Assembly: GCF_040530035.1 (NCBI RefSeq)
Contig: NZ_JBEWCD010000002.1
Coordinates: 1,674,001-1,738,000 of the forward strand
DNA: 64,000 nt
Direction of reading: 5' to 3'
DNA from: Roseibium sp. HPY-6
GTDB lineage: Bacteria > Pseudomonadota > Alphaproteobacteria > Rhizobiales > Stappiaceae
The translations under genes and the position numbers were made by a program. Shown in pieces: positions 55,218 to 63,928 of this stretch (position 1 is its first letter; the number at the start of each line of letters is the position of its first letter). The notes beneath the pieces were generated by a model. The model made no database searches. It was not told where the DNA came from and was given only the letters and a program-made list of their open reading frames with translations.

Positions 55218-56405
55218 CTAAAAACCCTTCTCGATCGTCCGGAGCAGCCTGAAGCGGGTTTTTCCCGTGTTTCCGCCGAGCGAGATAACGAACGGCACCA
55301 GGCCGTGTTTCGTGGTTTTCGCATATCCGGCGAGCGCGCGTTCACCCGGGATCGTGCCCGTCTTATAGCGGGAACCGCCCCGGGTCTTGGGGAGAAGCTC
55401 AGCATAGGGAGCAAACTGTTGGAGCACTTTGGCCAAGCCGTATGTCGTGAATTGGTTTTCGGGGCTGATGCCTGAGCCTTCTTTGAGCTTGATAGCCTCC
55501 TTGATGCCATGCGCGTCGAGAATTTCTTCCGCGACTTGGAATGTCTTCTCAAGACTGACGGGACCGCCAAGACGGTGCGCGCCAATTTCCAGAAAAATCT
55601 GGTTTGCGATGTAATTGTTCGACCCCAGCAGCATCAGTTTAAGGATCTCGGATAACGGGCGCGACTGCTGGTGCACATGAACCGGCTTCAGATGCCTAGG
55701 GACAGATCCGATCGAAATTTCGCCTTCGACCCTTCCACCGGCACGTTCGACAAAGGCGGAAAGAAGTTCCCCGGCATAGCGCACACCGACGGCAGGGTCG
55801 TCTACGGCAAGATTGATGCGGCCGCGGCCATTGGGTCCACGCGCACGGAATTGGCTCACTGCCAGCGGAGTGATTGGTGTTTGTTTTTCTGCGGAGCGGA
55901 CCGAGTTTCCCTTCCGCACTGCATGAATTGTATTGAAGTTCACTGCGAGTGCCGAGTTGAGGGCATCATACGCCTTGTTGGTGTCTTCGATGCCGGGAAT
56001 GCGAAGATCTGCAGGGAAATAACTCGCATCAAGCACGAGATCGGCAAACGGCTCTTTGCCCGTCACAGCGACAAGGTCAGACGCAAGCTGTTCAAGCTCC
56101 TCGGAGACAAGAAAGGGGTCGCCGCCACCGCGTACATACAACACCCTGTCACTGTCCAGGTAAAAGCGTGTTTCAAACCGGTAATCGCTCCCCAGAACCT
56201 CGAGCGCCAGCCAGGCAGTCACGATCTTGGCGACAGATGCCGGGACGAAGCTTCGGTCAGCGTTTTGCGCCACAAGTTCGTTACCCTCCGGATCCAAAAG
56301 GAGCACAATTCCCGAAGGGGCGGCGGCCGCGATCTTGTCCTCAGGACCAGCCAAAGCCGAGTAGGAAAGAAGAAAGAGGGCAACGGTCAGAAAAAGCAGG
56401 CGCAT
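55218..56405 (-). CDS. dacB: D-alanyl-D-alanine carboxypeptidase/endopeptidase (PBP4, S13 family)
   Basis: A 395-residue periplasmic penicillin-binding protein of the S13 group. A signal peptide (MRLLFLTVALFLLSYSALA) is followed by SVAK with catalytic Ser57 and Lys60, the SxN-type motif SNNYIAN at about 265, and RYKTGTI near the C-terminus. It trims or cleaves peptidoglycan cross-links. CGGAG, seven bases before the ATG at 56405, and the signal peptide decide the start over an upstream open frame to 56561. At 395 residues it is shorter than E. coli DacB (477). Confidence 0.9.
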   Translation of the reverse strand: MRLLFLTVALFLLSYSALAGPEDKIAAAAPSGIVLLLDPEGNELVAQNADRSFVPASVAKIVTAWLALEVLGSDYRFETRFYLDSDRVLYVRGGGDPFLVSEELEQLASDLVAVTGKEPFADLVLDASYFPADLRIPGIEDTNKAYDALNSALAVNFNTIHAVRKGNSVRSAEKQTPITPLAVSQFRARGPNGRGRINLAVDDPAVGVRYAGELLSAFVERAGGRVEGEISIGSVPRHLKPVHVHQQSRPLSEILKLMLLGSNNYIANQIFLEIGAHRLGGPVSLEKTFQVAEEILDAHGIKEAIKLKEGSGISPENQFTTYGLAKVLQQFAPYAELLPKTRGGSRYKTGTIPGERALAGYAKTTKHGLVPFVISLGGNTGKTRFRLLRTIEKGF

Positions 56406-56756
56406 CGTGGCTCCGGTCAGCCACGGCAAATGCGGCTGATGAAAAAGGTTGTGCTGAGCGCGATCGACCTGTTCGTCGAGTGACGCCAATAAGTTGCCCA
56501 GACACGTTCCAGTACCGGGCATCTGGGGGAATTCTAACGAACTTTGGATGCGTCTTGTCAAACTCGAGCCATATCAGATGTGTGTTTGAGCCCGTTTGGC
56601 TCCATCAAGCCATTCTTCGATCGTCCCTTGGAACTCGGCTTGTCTTTAGTGGCGTCGGTCGTTGTCGAGCGTTTGACAGCCGAAATCTATCGCAACTCCC
56701 CTCGAAACCGATTTGGCGGATATGGTACGCTAAACCCGCAAGAGGAGTGAGAAGTG
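56406..56756. other. Divergent intergenic region
   Basis: About 350 bases between the leftward dacB and a rightward membrane gene, so it should hold both promoters. No clear -35/-10 pair could be assigned. Frames crossing the region are not supported. Confidence 0.4.
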
Positions 56757-57296
56757 ATGACTGTCCAGCAAAGATCGACGGCAATCCTTTGGCCGGTCGC
56801 TCTCGTCGCTGCTGCCGTGCTGTTCAGTTTCGCGCTGGCCTGCGCGATGCCCTTTGCCGCAATCGGCGCGCTTGCTGCGCTTGTTCTTCCCCCGAGAGAA
56901 GCACTTGTCACGGCCATCTTCGGCTGGTTGGTCAATCAGGTCATCGGCTTTGGCTTTCTCGGTTATCCGACAGATTTGACAACGCTCGCTGGGGGCGCAG
57001 TGCTCGGTCTTTCGGCTGTTGCTGCCGTGATGGCGGCGCTGGTTGGCCAAAGGCAGCTGGCAAGGCACTTTTTTCTAGCCGGTGCATTGATTGTGTTTGC
57101 CGCCGCACTCTTTGCGCAACAGGCTGTGGTTTACGCGGCGAGCTGGCTGCTGCCGTCGCATCCATCTGCGTTTTCTCTGCCGGTCATTTGGCAGATCGGC
57201 TGGACGAATGCGCTCGCGTTCGCGACGTTCGGTGCTCTTTACGGCCTTGGTTCCCAGGCTGGTTTAGTTCCTTCGAAACGTCACGCTGCCGGATAA
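56757..57296 (+). CDS. Hydrophobic membrane protein, possible transporter component
   Basis: About 179 residues with five or six hydrophobic helices (LWPVALVAAAVLFSFALACA, AAIGALAALVL, AIFGWLVNQVIGFGFLG, GAVLGLSAVAAVMAAL, FLAGALIVFAAALF, and near 150-165). GAGGAGTGAGAA precedes the start. The size and helix count resemble ECF-type substrate-binding subunits, and a cobalamin-type binding protein is encoded nearby, but this link is only suggestive. It converges with the DUF1289 gene and overlaps its end by 16 bases. Confidence 0.7.
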   Translation: MTVQQRSTAILWPVALVAAAVLFSFALACAMPFAAIGALAALVLPPREALVTAIFGWLVNQVIGFGFLGYPTDLTTLAGGAVLGLSAVAAVMAALVGQRQLARHFFLAGALIVFAAALFAQQAVVYAASWLLPSHPSAFSLPVIWQIGWTNALAFATFGALYGLGSQAGLVPSKRHAAG

Positions 57297-58165
57297 AAGA
57301 TCGCACCTGGAAGATAGGCGCGGGGGAGGTCCATGCCGGCCGGTGTTGCGCGTCCCGAGGCAAGATGGTCCGGCAAAAGATGTGTGTGAGGTCCGAGAGG
57401 GGACTTTCCGGTTGGAGCAGGGATCGGGGTCAGGACTTCGATGCGGCCGAAGGCCGTTTCAATCACCCGGGCCGGGCTCGCTTCGAGCAAGATTGGTCCG
57501 ATCTTCGGCAGGTTGGCTGGAAAGGCTGTCCCGGCTGTACGCGCAAGCGCATCGTGTAACGGCCCGGGTCCGGCACGAACGCAAAAGCGTGCTTCTTTGC
57601 GTCCAAGACCAAGATCGAACAGGGGCGCGTCCCGGTCCGTGGCTGCAATCGCGGCGTGGTCTCGTCCCAGCGGAGAGAGCACTTGAGCAACCTCTGGGCG
57701 CCCGCGTTCCCGTTTGACGGCAAGCATCACCCGCATGTCCCTGGTTGGGGTCTTCTTGGGATCAAACGTCACGGCGTGCACATCATCATTGATGTGAAAC
57801 CTGAGCCTTGCTCCCGGCGTGGTCGCGACGATGATATCTGCCTCAAGGCCGACATCGACGCTGTTGCCCGGAGCCGCGGTGAACTCACCGACCGCACCGA
57901 CAACACCTGCGACCCAGGTTCCCTGGTTCTCCTGAAGGCTTCTTACGACGAAAGCGCGTATCTCGTCGGTGTCCCAGGGCAAACGTCGGCAGGCGACGCC
58001 AAGCCTATCAAAGCGTTCAGGGAGTGCGTCCCAGATGTCAGCGCGCCAGGCATCTGTTTCACCGCCCCAAAGAGCGATCTCGTCTCCGGTTCTGGCACAG
58101 CCTATGCAATACCCGGTTGCCTCATCGAGTTTGCAGGTGCCGACACAGGGGCTGACCATGCTCAT
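57281..58165 (-). CDS. DUF1289 fusion protein
   Basis: A 294-residue protein. The N-terminal DUF1289 module has four Cys (SPCVGTCKLDEATGYCIGCART) at about 5-26, probably a metal site. The rest (about 60-290) is unassigned: AVGEFTAAPGNSVDV, FHINDDVHAVTFDPKKTPTRDM, LSPLGRDHAAIAATDRDAPLFDLGLG, and a conserved-looking end DLPRAYLPGAIFYP. It lies two bases from the binding-protein gene, so it is in the same operon and may act in cofactor metabolism, which is an inference. Confidence 0.75.
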   Translation of the reverse strand: MSMVSPCVGTCKLDEATGYCIGCARTGDEIALWGGETDAWRADIWDALPERFDRLGVACRRLPWDTDEIRAFVVRSLQENQGTWVAGVVGAVGEFTAAPGNSVDVGLEADIIVATTPGARLRFHINDDVHAVTFDPKKTPTRDMRVMLAVKRERGRPEVAQVLSPLGRDHAAIAATDRDAPLFDLGLGRKEARFCVRAGPGPLHDALARTAGTAFPANLPKIGPILLEASPARVIETAFGRIEVLTPIPAPTGKSPLGPHTHLLPDHLASGRATPAGMDLPRAYLPGAIFYPAA

Positions 58166-58167
58166 GT

Positions 58168-58959
58168 TTAGACCTTCTGATCGTGATTTAGCGCTGCAAG
58201 AATGGCATCAAGCCCATCCGTCAAGGCCGCGGGGCCGGGTTGTAAGATAAGGGGCGATTTGATCTCGACAATATGGCCGTCACGAACCGCGGGTATTGTG
58301 TCCCAGCCCGGGCGCGCTGCAATCTTCTCAGGGCGCACTTTCTTGCCGCACCAGGATGCGATGATGACCTCCGGCGCGGCGGCGATGACCTCGTCCGACG
58401 AAACAATCCGGTCGCGTGCAGCACCGCTTTTTGCCTGTTTCGGAAAAGTTTCGCGGCCGCCGGCAACCTCAATCAGTTCAGACACCCACTTGATGCCTGA
58501 AATCATCGGATCATCCCATTCTTCGAAATAGACAACCGGGCGCGGCTGGCCTTCAGCATTTGCCGCGACCTCTGCCAACCGCTCTTCATACTGGCTGGCC
58601 AGCGCTTCGGCTTTTGTTGCCTGGCCAATGGTTGCGCCAAGATGCCGGATCATGGCGAGGATGCCGGCAATGTCGCGCTGATTGTAGGCGACGACAGCAA
58701 TCCCTGCGCGGATCAGTTCGGCTGCGATGTCGGCCTGCAAATCGGAAAAGGTCAGAACGAGGTCAGGCTCAAGAGCGAGGATCTTTGGGATATCAGCTGA
58801 CGTGAACGCCGAAACCCTTGGCTTTTCACGCCGAACGCGCGACGGCCGCACCGAATAGCCCGAGACGCCAACGATCCGGTCTTCTTCGCCAAGCAGGTAG
58901 ATCGTCTCGACAGTCTCTTCCGTGAGGCAGACAATACGCTCAGGCGGAAATGTCTTCAT
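58168..58959 (-). CDS. Cobalamin/Fe-siderophore-type ABC substrate-binding protein
   Basis: A 263-residue protein of the periplasmic binding protein 2 family (BtuF/FepB type): RIVCLTEETVETIYLLGEEDRIVGVSGYS, KILALEPDLVLTFSDLQ, VYFEEWDDPMISGIKWVSELIEVAGG, IIASWCGKKV and ARPGWDTIPAVRDGHIVEI. It lacks a recognisable signal peptide, unusual for a binding protein, so either a start is missed or it works in the cytoplasm. No permease or ATPase gene for it is adjacent. It is followed by the DUF1289 gene after two bases. Confidence 0.85.
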   Translation of the reverse strand: MKTFPPERIVCLTEETVETIYLLGEEDRIVGVSGYSVRPSRVRREKPRVSAFTSADIPKILALEPDLVLTFSDLQADIAAELIRAGIAVVAYNQRDIAGILAMIRHLGATIGQATKAEALASQYEERLAEVAANAEGQPRPVVYFEEWDDPMISGIKWVSELIEVAGGRETFPKQAKSGAARDRIVSSDEVIAAAPEVIIASWCGKKVRPEKIAARPGWDTIPAVRDGHIVEIKSPLILQPGPAALTDGLDAILAALNHDQKV

Positions 58960-58977
58960 GATTTTGCCTTTGTCCCT

Positions 58978-59466
58978 TCAAACATCTGCGTTCCTATCGA
59001 GAACCCGATTCAAGAGGAAAGCCAAGACGGTTGTCGCGAAGACCGGCGCAAGAATGAGCCGTGGCTCGGAGAACAGAAACATTCGGTACTCATGGATCAT
59101 CGCTCCCCACTCCGGATGCCCCGTGTCGGCGGACAATCCAAGAAACCCAAGTGACGCAACAAGGATGACGGCCCGGCCGGCATCGGCACCGGCAAGCGCG
59201 CCGAGCACGGGCAGCGTGTTCGGAAGCAGGTGTCTGTGAAGCGCACCCGGCAATCCGGACCCCATCGCGAGGCTGGCCTGCCAGTATTGTTCCGCCCGCA
59301 ACCGATCAAAGAGCGCGGCGAGGCTCAAGGCATAGGGTGCCCAGGTGACCACGATCAGAGCGGCTGCAATCGCCATCAATCCGGCACCGAACAAGGCGGC
59401 CAGCACCAGCGCAAGCACAAAAGTGGGGATCGTCAGAACGGTTTCGGCCAGCCACCTGGCTGGGGC
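58978..59466 (-). pseudogene. ABC importer permease (DppC/NikC type), 3' part
   Basis: About 160 codons of a BPD_transp_1 inner-membrane domain: WLAETVLTIPTFVLALVLAALFG, WAPYALSLAALFDRLRAEQYWQASLAMG (EAA-like loop region), HLLPNTLPVLG, and the C-terminal NRVLDRN. The frame runs on upstream only to the junction near 59466, where it meets a fragment of a substrate-binding protein. The N-terminal part of this permease is missing, so it is a deletion remnant. Confidence 0.75.
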
Positions 59467-60015
59467 TTTCCGTAACCTGTGTGGTTACGCTGACGCCGAG
59501 TTCAGCGAGGGCTGCCCGGACAACCGGTTGAAAGGTGACAAGGTCCGGGCGTTGTGGATAGGCCCAAAGCACAAGCTCGAGGCGTTTACCGTCCTTGGAG
59601 CGCACACCATCGTCGCCTTTTACCCAGCCTGCTTCGTCAAGCAATGCATTGGCAGCTTCCAGATCCTGTGTGAGCGGGCCGCTCGCTGCGAAGGGATAGC
59701 TGGTTGCAAATGCGCCGATTGCCGGTTTTCCGGCGCGGGCTGCCGCGACCAGATCGTCCCGGTTGACTGCCGGATCGATCGCCTTGCGCACACGCACATC
59801 TTCAAGTGCCGGATGACGCGTATTCATCCACATCATGTACTGGTAGGCAACCGGAAACGATTTGACTGCCTCACCGCGGGCGCCATCGAACATGGAAAGG
59901 GATTCCACGGGCAGATTGAAAGCGAGATCCAGCTCACCGGAGGCAAATGCGAGAGCCAGAGACTGGCCGTCCGCGCTTTGGTATCGGGCGCGAAGCAGGT
60001 GGCCCTCACTCTAGC
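59465..60015 (-). pseudogene. Dipeptide/nickel-type substrate-binding protein, internal fragment
   Basis: About 180 codons of an SBP_bac_5 protein: LDLAFNLPVESLSMFDG, YMMWMNTRHPALEDVRVRKAIDPAVNRDDLV, PFAASGPLTQDLEAANALLDEAGWVKGDDGVRSKDGKRLEL. The frame begins after a stop near 60017 without a start or signal sequence, and at about 59465 passes into the frame of the downstream permease. A deletion has removed the ends of the binding protein, the first permease and the start of the second. Confidence 0.75.
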
Positions 60016-60095
60016 GATACTGAAATGCAAATAACCAAAACAATCAGACACTTTGCCGTCTGGACGCGACGGTTACGGACTGGCATCTTTTTCCA

Positions 60096-60731
60096 ATGGC
60101 TCGACACATTGTTCAAACAGCAAACCAAGCCGCAGACGGGCGACGAACCGCACCAGCAGCACTGCGAAACGTTGGTCCTTTGATAGAGGCGTTACGGGTC
60201 CGCTTACCTTCAAAAGGACGCGTTCTGGAAGTGGCGAGTGGCACAGGACAACACGCCGCCGCGTTTGCTCAGGCGTTTCCAGAATTGAGTTGGTCACCGT
60301 CGGACGTTGACCCGGGCCAAAGGGAAAGTATCGTCGCGTGGCAGCGCGAGAGCGGATTGAAGAACCTTGCCGAACCTTTGGCGATTGACGTATCGGCCCC
60401 ATGGCCGGTTGCGCGCGGGTTTGCTGAGGCTGTTCTGACAATCAATCTGCTTCACCTTGTCCCGAAACCGTTTGTTTCGCGTCTCTTCGAAGAGGCGCAC
60501 GGAGCTTTGAGCGAGGGCGGGAGGATGATCGTTTATGGACCTTTCCTACGCGGCGCTGCGTATGCCTCAGAAGGTGACCGCGCGTTCGATACCTCCTTGC
60601 GATCACGCGATCCTGCGATCGGTTACAAATCGTTGGAAGCCGTTTCCGACATGGCCATTGCGGCCGGATTTGCTCCCATCGCCGTCGATGCGATGCCCGC
60701 GAACAACCTTCTTCTCACTTTCAGTAGATGA
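60096..60731 (+). CDS. DUF938 SAM-dependent methyltransferase-like protein
   Basis: A 211-residue protein of the DUF938 family with the class I methyltransferase fold. RNVGPLIEALRVRLPSKGRVLEVASGTGQHAAAFAQAFPELSWSPSDVD covers the cofactor-binding motif I (VLEVASGTGQH) and acidic loop; INLLHLVP and GGRMIVYGPFLRGA follow. The substrate is unknown. It is divergent from the deleted ABC importer remnant. Confidence 0.9.
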   Translation: MARHIVQTANQAADGRRTAPAALRNVGPLIEALRVRLPSKGRVLEVASGTGQHAAAFAQAFPELSWSPSDVDPGQRESIVAWQRESGLKNLAEPLAIDVSAPWPVARGFAEAVLTINLLHLVPKPFVSRLFEEAHGALSEGGRMIVYGPFLRGAAYASEGDRAFDTSLRSRDPAIGYKSLEAVSDMAIAAGFAPIAVDAMPANNLLLTFSR

Positions 60732-60807
60732 TTTTCCGATCGGAAGCGTGACAGCAAGACCCCGGCTTACGTCTTGCAGACACTCTGCTAACGCGGGCAC
60801 TTTCCTT

Positions 60808-61536
60808 TCATAAAACACGCCACGGCAAACCACTCGCATCGCGGGTCCAGTTTGACCGGATTGGTGCTCGGAAATAGGCCGAACGAGGCGTGTCTTCAGC
60901 ATCAAATGCGCGATGCACACTGTCGCGAGCTTCTAACTGTTCCAACAGCTTGGTCAGAAAGGGGAGCTGCGTCAGAACCTCGGCCTCGAGAGGGGCATGA
61001 CGGGGTGCGATCAATGCCCAACGAACACAGCCAGCGAGGTAAAAGTCGCACACACTGAGACCAGAACCAAGCAGCCAGGGTCCACCATTTTGACCAATTG
61101 CCGCGTCCAGCATTTTCAAGTGAGAACGCATACGGTCATGGATTTTTGGTCTGACAATTTCTGCCAGATCGTGCCCCACATATCTTTCCGTGTAGTACTG
61201 AAGTTGCGCGTCTGAATGTAGCGTATTCGACAAGAAGAACAGGGTTTGAAGAAACACGGCCCTTGACTGCGCCTCTTTTGGCTCAGGAGCAAGCTGGCCA
61301 TTCTGGTCTGCAAGATAGTTCAGAATGGCTCCTGTTTCCGAAAGAACAGCCCCTGAATTCTCGTCCGCAAGGACGGGGACTATTCCGCGAGGGTTCAGGC
61401 GGAGAAATTCATCGCTTCTGTGCGCGCCCTCATGCATGGGGACGATTTCATCCCGGTAGGTTGCGCCCAGCTCTTCAAGAACCATACGCACAACATGGCT
61501 TGCACAGTCGGGATAGGAGTAAAGAATGTATCTCAT
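60808..61536 (-). CDS. Glutathione S-transferase family protein
   Basis: A 242-residue protein. The N-terminal thioredoxin-like domain begins MRYILYSYPDCASHVVRMVLEELGATYRDEIV, with the LNPRGIVPVLADENSGAVLSETGAILNYLAD glutathione-binding motif (cis-Pro and SE-T). The C-terminal helical domain includes GPWLLGSGLSVCDFYLAG. The ATG at 61536 is chosen from homology; the frame extends to 61650. Either a Ser or the Cys in PDCASH may activate glutathione. The substrate is unknown. Confidence 0.88.
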   Translation of the reverse strand: MRYILYSYPDCASHVVRMVLEELGATYRDEIVPMHEGAHRSDEFLRLNPRGIVPVLADENSGAVLSETGAILNYLADQNGQLAPEPKEAQSRAVFLQTLFFLSNTLHSDAQLQYYTERYVGHDLAEIVRPKIHDRMRSHLKMLDAAIGQNGGPWLLGSGLSVCDFYLAGCVRWALIAPRHAPLEAEVLTQLPFLTKLLEQLEARDSVHRAFDAEDTPRSAYFRAPIRSNWTRDASGLPWRVL

Positions 61537-61840
61537 TCGGCCGGTCCATTTGAGATGACGTCGTCTACGCGATAGAAGATACTCCGGCGATCCGGTCCGG
61601 CTCACACAAATCAGACGTATCTTGGAAGCACAGCGACACACCTCACCCACAGGTATTCACACATCGCGCAGAAGCGATCGTTTTGGGTTCGCTTGACGCA
61701 ATCGGCTTGCTCTGTGCGATATCGACCTCCGACGCGGCAAGAGACCTTGAGCGAAGGACTTCCAACGTCATTTGTGCTCCGAATGGAAGCGGTCTGAATG
61801 CAGGTTTTCCTTACATGCACCGAATGGTTTTGGACGAGGT
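61537..61840. other. Intergenic region, no gene seen
   Basis: About 300 bases upstream of the glutathione transferase gene and after the leftward gene at 61841. Short frames only; promoter of the transferase presumably here. Confidence 0.4.
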
Positions 61841-62083
61841 TTAGTCCTGGATTTGGCCTTTGGCTGGCGCGCCTTGAGACAGTTCAATCTCCGCCTGTTC
61901 AAACCAGGCGACAACCTGTTGTCGATGCTGTTCGCCCCAACTTCCAACAAACTTCTTTGTATCAAAGTTCTGTGTGTCGCGGAGCTCCTTTAACCGCGCG
62001 GCGACATAGTCAGCTGTAAGCGGCACTTTGCAAATGTCGGTAATGCAGTGTTTCCAATCGTCATAGGTGCGTATGGGCCGCAT
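61841..62083 (-). CDS. Small conserved hypothetical protein
   Basis: About 81 residues from the ATG at 62083: MRPIRTYDDWKHCITDICKVPLTADYVAARLKELRD, then KKFVGSWGEQHRQQVVAWFEQAEIELSQ. This matches my memory of a short conserved rhodobacterial/rhizobial protein of unknown function. A GTG at 62116 would add 11 residues. GAGAG lies about eight bases before the ATG. It is soluble and mostly helical. Confidence 0.7.
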   Translation of the reverse strand: MRPIRTYDDWKHCITDICKVPLTADYVAARLKELRDTQNFDTKKFVGSWGEQHRQQVVAWFEQAEIELSQGAPAKGQIQD

Positions 62084-62355
62084 GGGACGTCTCTCAGGTT
62101 TTGGTGGCTGGAACACGCGCGCCGCATCGTAGGATCCCGGCTGCGGTGTTTTCGGCAGTAAATATCGGTCACGGCGTCTTGCAATTGCCGATCAGGCATC
62201 GCATTTATGCTGTTACTTTATAACATTACCTAAAAGTGCCGCCTTATGTCCATCTCTTCCGGTTCAGACCAACGTCTTCCCGTCGCTGTGCTCTACAAAA
62301 TGCTCGGTGTTGGTAATACGATCTTTTCAATCACAAGAACGAGACAGGCAGCGAC
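62084..62355. other. Divergent intergenic region
   Basis: About 270 bases between the leftward small gene and the rightward acetyltransferase pair. No clear motif was assigned. An AT-rich patch near 62213-62232 is a plausible promoter. Confidence 0.35.
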
Positions 62356-62841
62356 ATGAGAATTGAGTTACTCGTCGAAGATCAGTGGCAGAGATATCAA
62401 GCGGTTCGGCTTCGTGCCTTGCGCGACACGCCCAATGCCTTTGCAAGCACATATGCTGACGAGGAAGCGTTTCTCGAAAAGAACTGGCGGCGGCGTCTGA
62501 CTTCGGGTGCACAGACCTTTATTGCCGTGCTGGGTGATAAGGATGTCGGCTCGGTGACCGGTGCAGCAAGGAGAGACCGGGACGGTGTTGCCGGTCTCTT
62601 TGGGATGTGGGTGGCCCCGGAGGCGCGAGGGCGGGGGGCCGGCAGTCTCCTCGTTCAAAGAGTGATAGACTGGGCGTCTGCCGCCGGTTTCGAACAGGTG
62701 TTTCTTGATGTTGCCGACAGCAATCACGCCGCAATCAAGCTCTATGAAAAAGCAGGGTTTCGCCCGACCGGCACTGTCGGGGCTTTGCCATCACCGCGGG
62801 AGAACGTTACCGAGCACGAGCGTTCCCTTTCGCTTCGATGA
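62356..62841 (+). CDS. GNAT-family N-acetyltransferase
   Basis: A 161-residue GNAT enzyme. The acetyl-CoA binding motif is LFGMWVAPEARGRGAGSLLVQRVIDWA (R/Q-x-x-G-x-G/A at VAPEARGRGAG), followed by VFLDVADSNHAAIKLYEKAGFRPTG. The substrate cannot be inferred. Its stop overlaps the next gene's start (ATGA), so the two acetyltransferases are translationally coupled. Confidence 0.9.
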   Translation: MRIELLVEDQWQRYQAVRLRALRDTPNAFASTYADEEAFLEKNWRRRLTSGAQTFIAVLGDKDVGSVTGAARRDRDGVAGLFGMWVAPEARGRGAGSLLVQRVIDWASAAGFEQVFLDVADSNHAAIKLYEKAGFRPTGTVGALPSPRENVTEHERSLSLR

Positions 62842-63374
62842 AAGGAACCACGAGACCGGTGATTGAAACCAGCAGGCTGAAACTAAGACCCTGGAAGGTG
62901 GGCGACTGGCCGTCCGTGAACGCCATACTTGGCAATGCAGACGTCATGCAATTCAGCGACCAAGGGGTGCTCACCGAGGGACAGCAGGTTGCCTGGTTTC
63001 AAGCCGCCTTGGGCAGCGGCAACAAGCATGAGCTACCGCACGTCTTTGCAATTGAAAGAAAACAGGACCGGCAAATTGTCGGATACATCAGTCTCGGGAG
63101 CGACCCTGAGCGCGTGCAGCCGGACGACGTGGAGATCGGTTTCCGGCTGGCGAGAAACGCGTGGGGGCAGGGATACGCGACAGAAGCGGTGACAGCACTT
63201 ATTGAAAAACCGCTGCTTGGAAAACAATCGGATCGCATCGTCGCGATTGTCGACCCGCACAATTCTCGTTCCCTGCACGTCCTTAGCAAGGTCGGCATGT
63301 CTTACCGACACGACGTCATGTTCGAAGGGTATGACTATCCCGACCATCTATATGCGTATGATCTGGTGCGGTAA
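62838..63374 (+). CDS. GNAT-family acetyltransferase, RimJ/RimL-like
   Basis: A 178-residue enzyme of the acetyltransf_3 type: ETSRLKLRPWKVGDWPSVNAILGNADVMQF, DDVEIGFRLARNAWGQGYATEAVTALIEKPL (acetyl-CoA site) and VDPHNSRSLHVLSKVGMSYRHDVMFEGYDYP. Members acetylate protein N-termini or small amines such as antibiotics; the substrate here is unknown. It overlaps the preceding acetyltransferase gene by four bases. Confidence 0.9.
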   Translation: MKGTTRPVIETSRLKLRPWKVGDWPSVNAILGNADVMQFSDQGVLTEGQQVAWFQAALGSGNKHELPHVFAIERKQDRQIVGYISLGSDPERVQPDDVEIGFRLARNAWGQGYATEAVTALIEKPLLGKQSDRIVAIVDPHNSRSLHVLSKVGMSYRHDVMFEGYDYPDHLYAYDLVR

Positions 63375-63502
63375 GCTTTGGCAAGTTTGGAAGAGTCGGT
63401 GTCAGCACACCAAAAGAGGATGACGCCTTCGCCGAGCGGTCAACGCTTCGGACTTTTCCAATAACGCCAAAAGCAGCGTTTGGTTATAGTCGCACCGAAA
63501 GT

Positions 63503-63694
63503 CTACGAACCGACGGTTTGCGGCCCGGTCTGTTTTGGCGGTTGCTGCTGCAGCGTGCTGGCAAGGCCTTCTTCAAGTGAGATTTCAAGCTGATTGAGCA
63601 TGGATTCAACGGCACCGCAGTTCGCGCAATCGCCATTACAGGTCTTTCGGCTCACATTCGAAGAAATTGTATCTTCAGTGCTACGACAAGCCAT
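63503..63694 (-). CDS. Small Cys-rich hypothetical protein
   Basis: A 63-residue protein with five... four Cys in its first half (MACRS and KTCNGDCANCG), then a Gln/Pro-rich end (LQQQPPKQTGPQ). GGGAGA lies eight bases before the ATG. The clustered Cys could bind a metal. There is no signal peptide or family match. Existence as a gene is plausible but not certain. Confidence 0.45.
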   Translation of the reverse strand: MACRSTEDTISSNVSRKTCNGDCANCGAVESMLNQLEISLEEGLASTLQQQPPKQTGPQTVGS

Positions 63695-63928
63695 CGTGAT
63701 GCGTCTCCCTCGGCATTCAAAACGAATTCCATGCTCCTCTTTCGATTAAATTGAAGGCCGGGATTAAAATAAAATCAATACACACTACTACGTATTTATA
63801 GTATTAGAATGATTCCAGTTTTTATTTATTCTAATTAAAAACTATGGAATCGCAATTTTTTACTATTGTTGCTGGCCGCCACCCTTTGATTGTTCGCGTT
63901 CAAAAGTTCGCTCTGTTCACGGTTGGAG
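63695..63928. promoter_or_regulatory. AT-rich intergenic region
   Basis: About 230 bases, strongly AT-rich from about 63750 to 63860, unlike the GC-rich genes to the left. It is the upstream region of the Cys-rich gene and the flank of an IS end. No motif was assigned. Confidence 0.35.

Noticed and set aside
56168..57559. 463-codon plus-strand frame across dacB and the membrane gene
   Set aside because: It overlaps two well-supported genes, is Arg/Cys-rich and shows no domain.
59345..60034. 229-codon plus-strand frame over the ABC importer remnant
   Set aside because: The minus strand clearly encodes binding-protein and permease fragments; the plus frame has no similarity.
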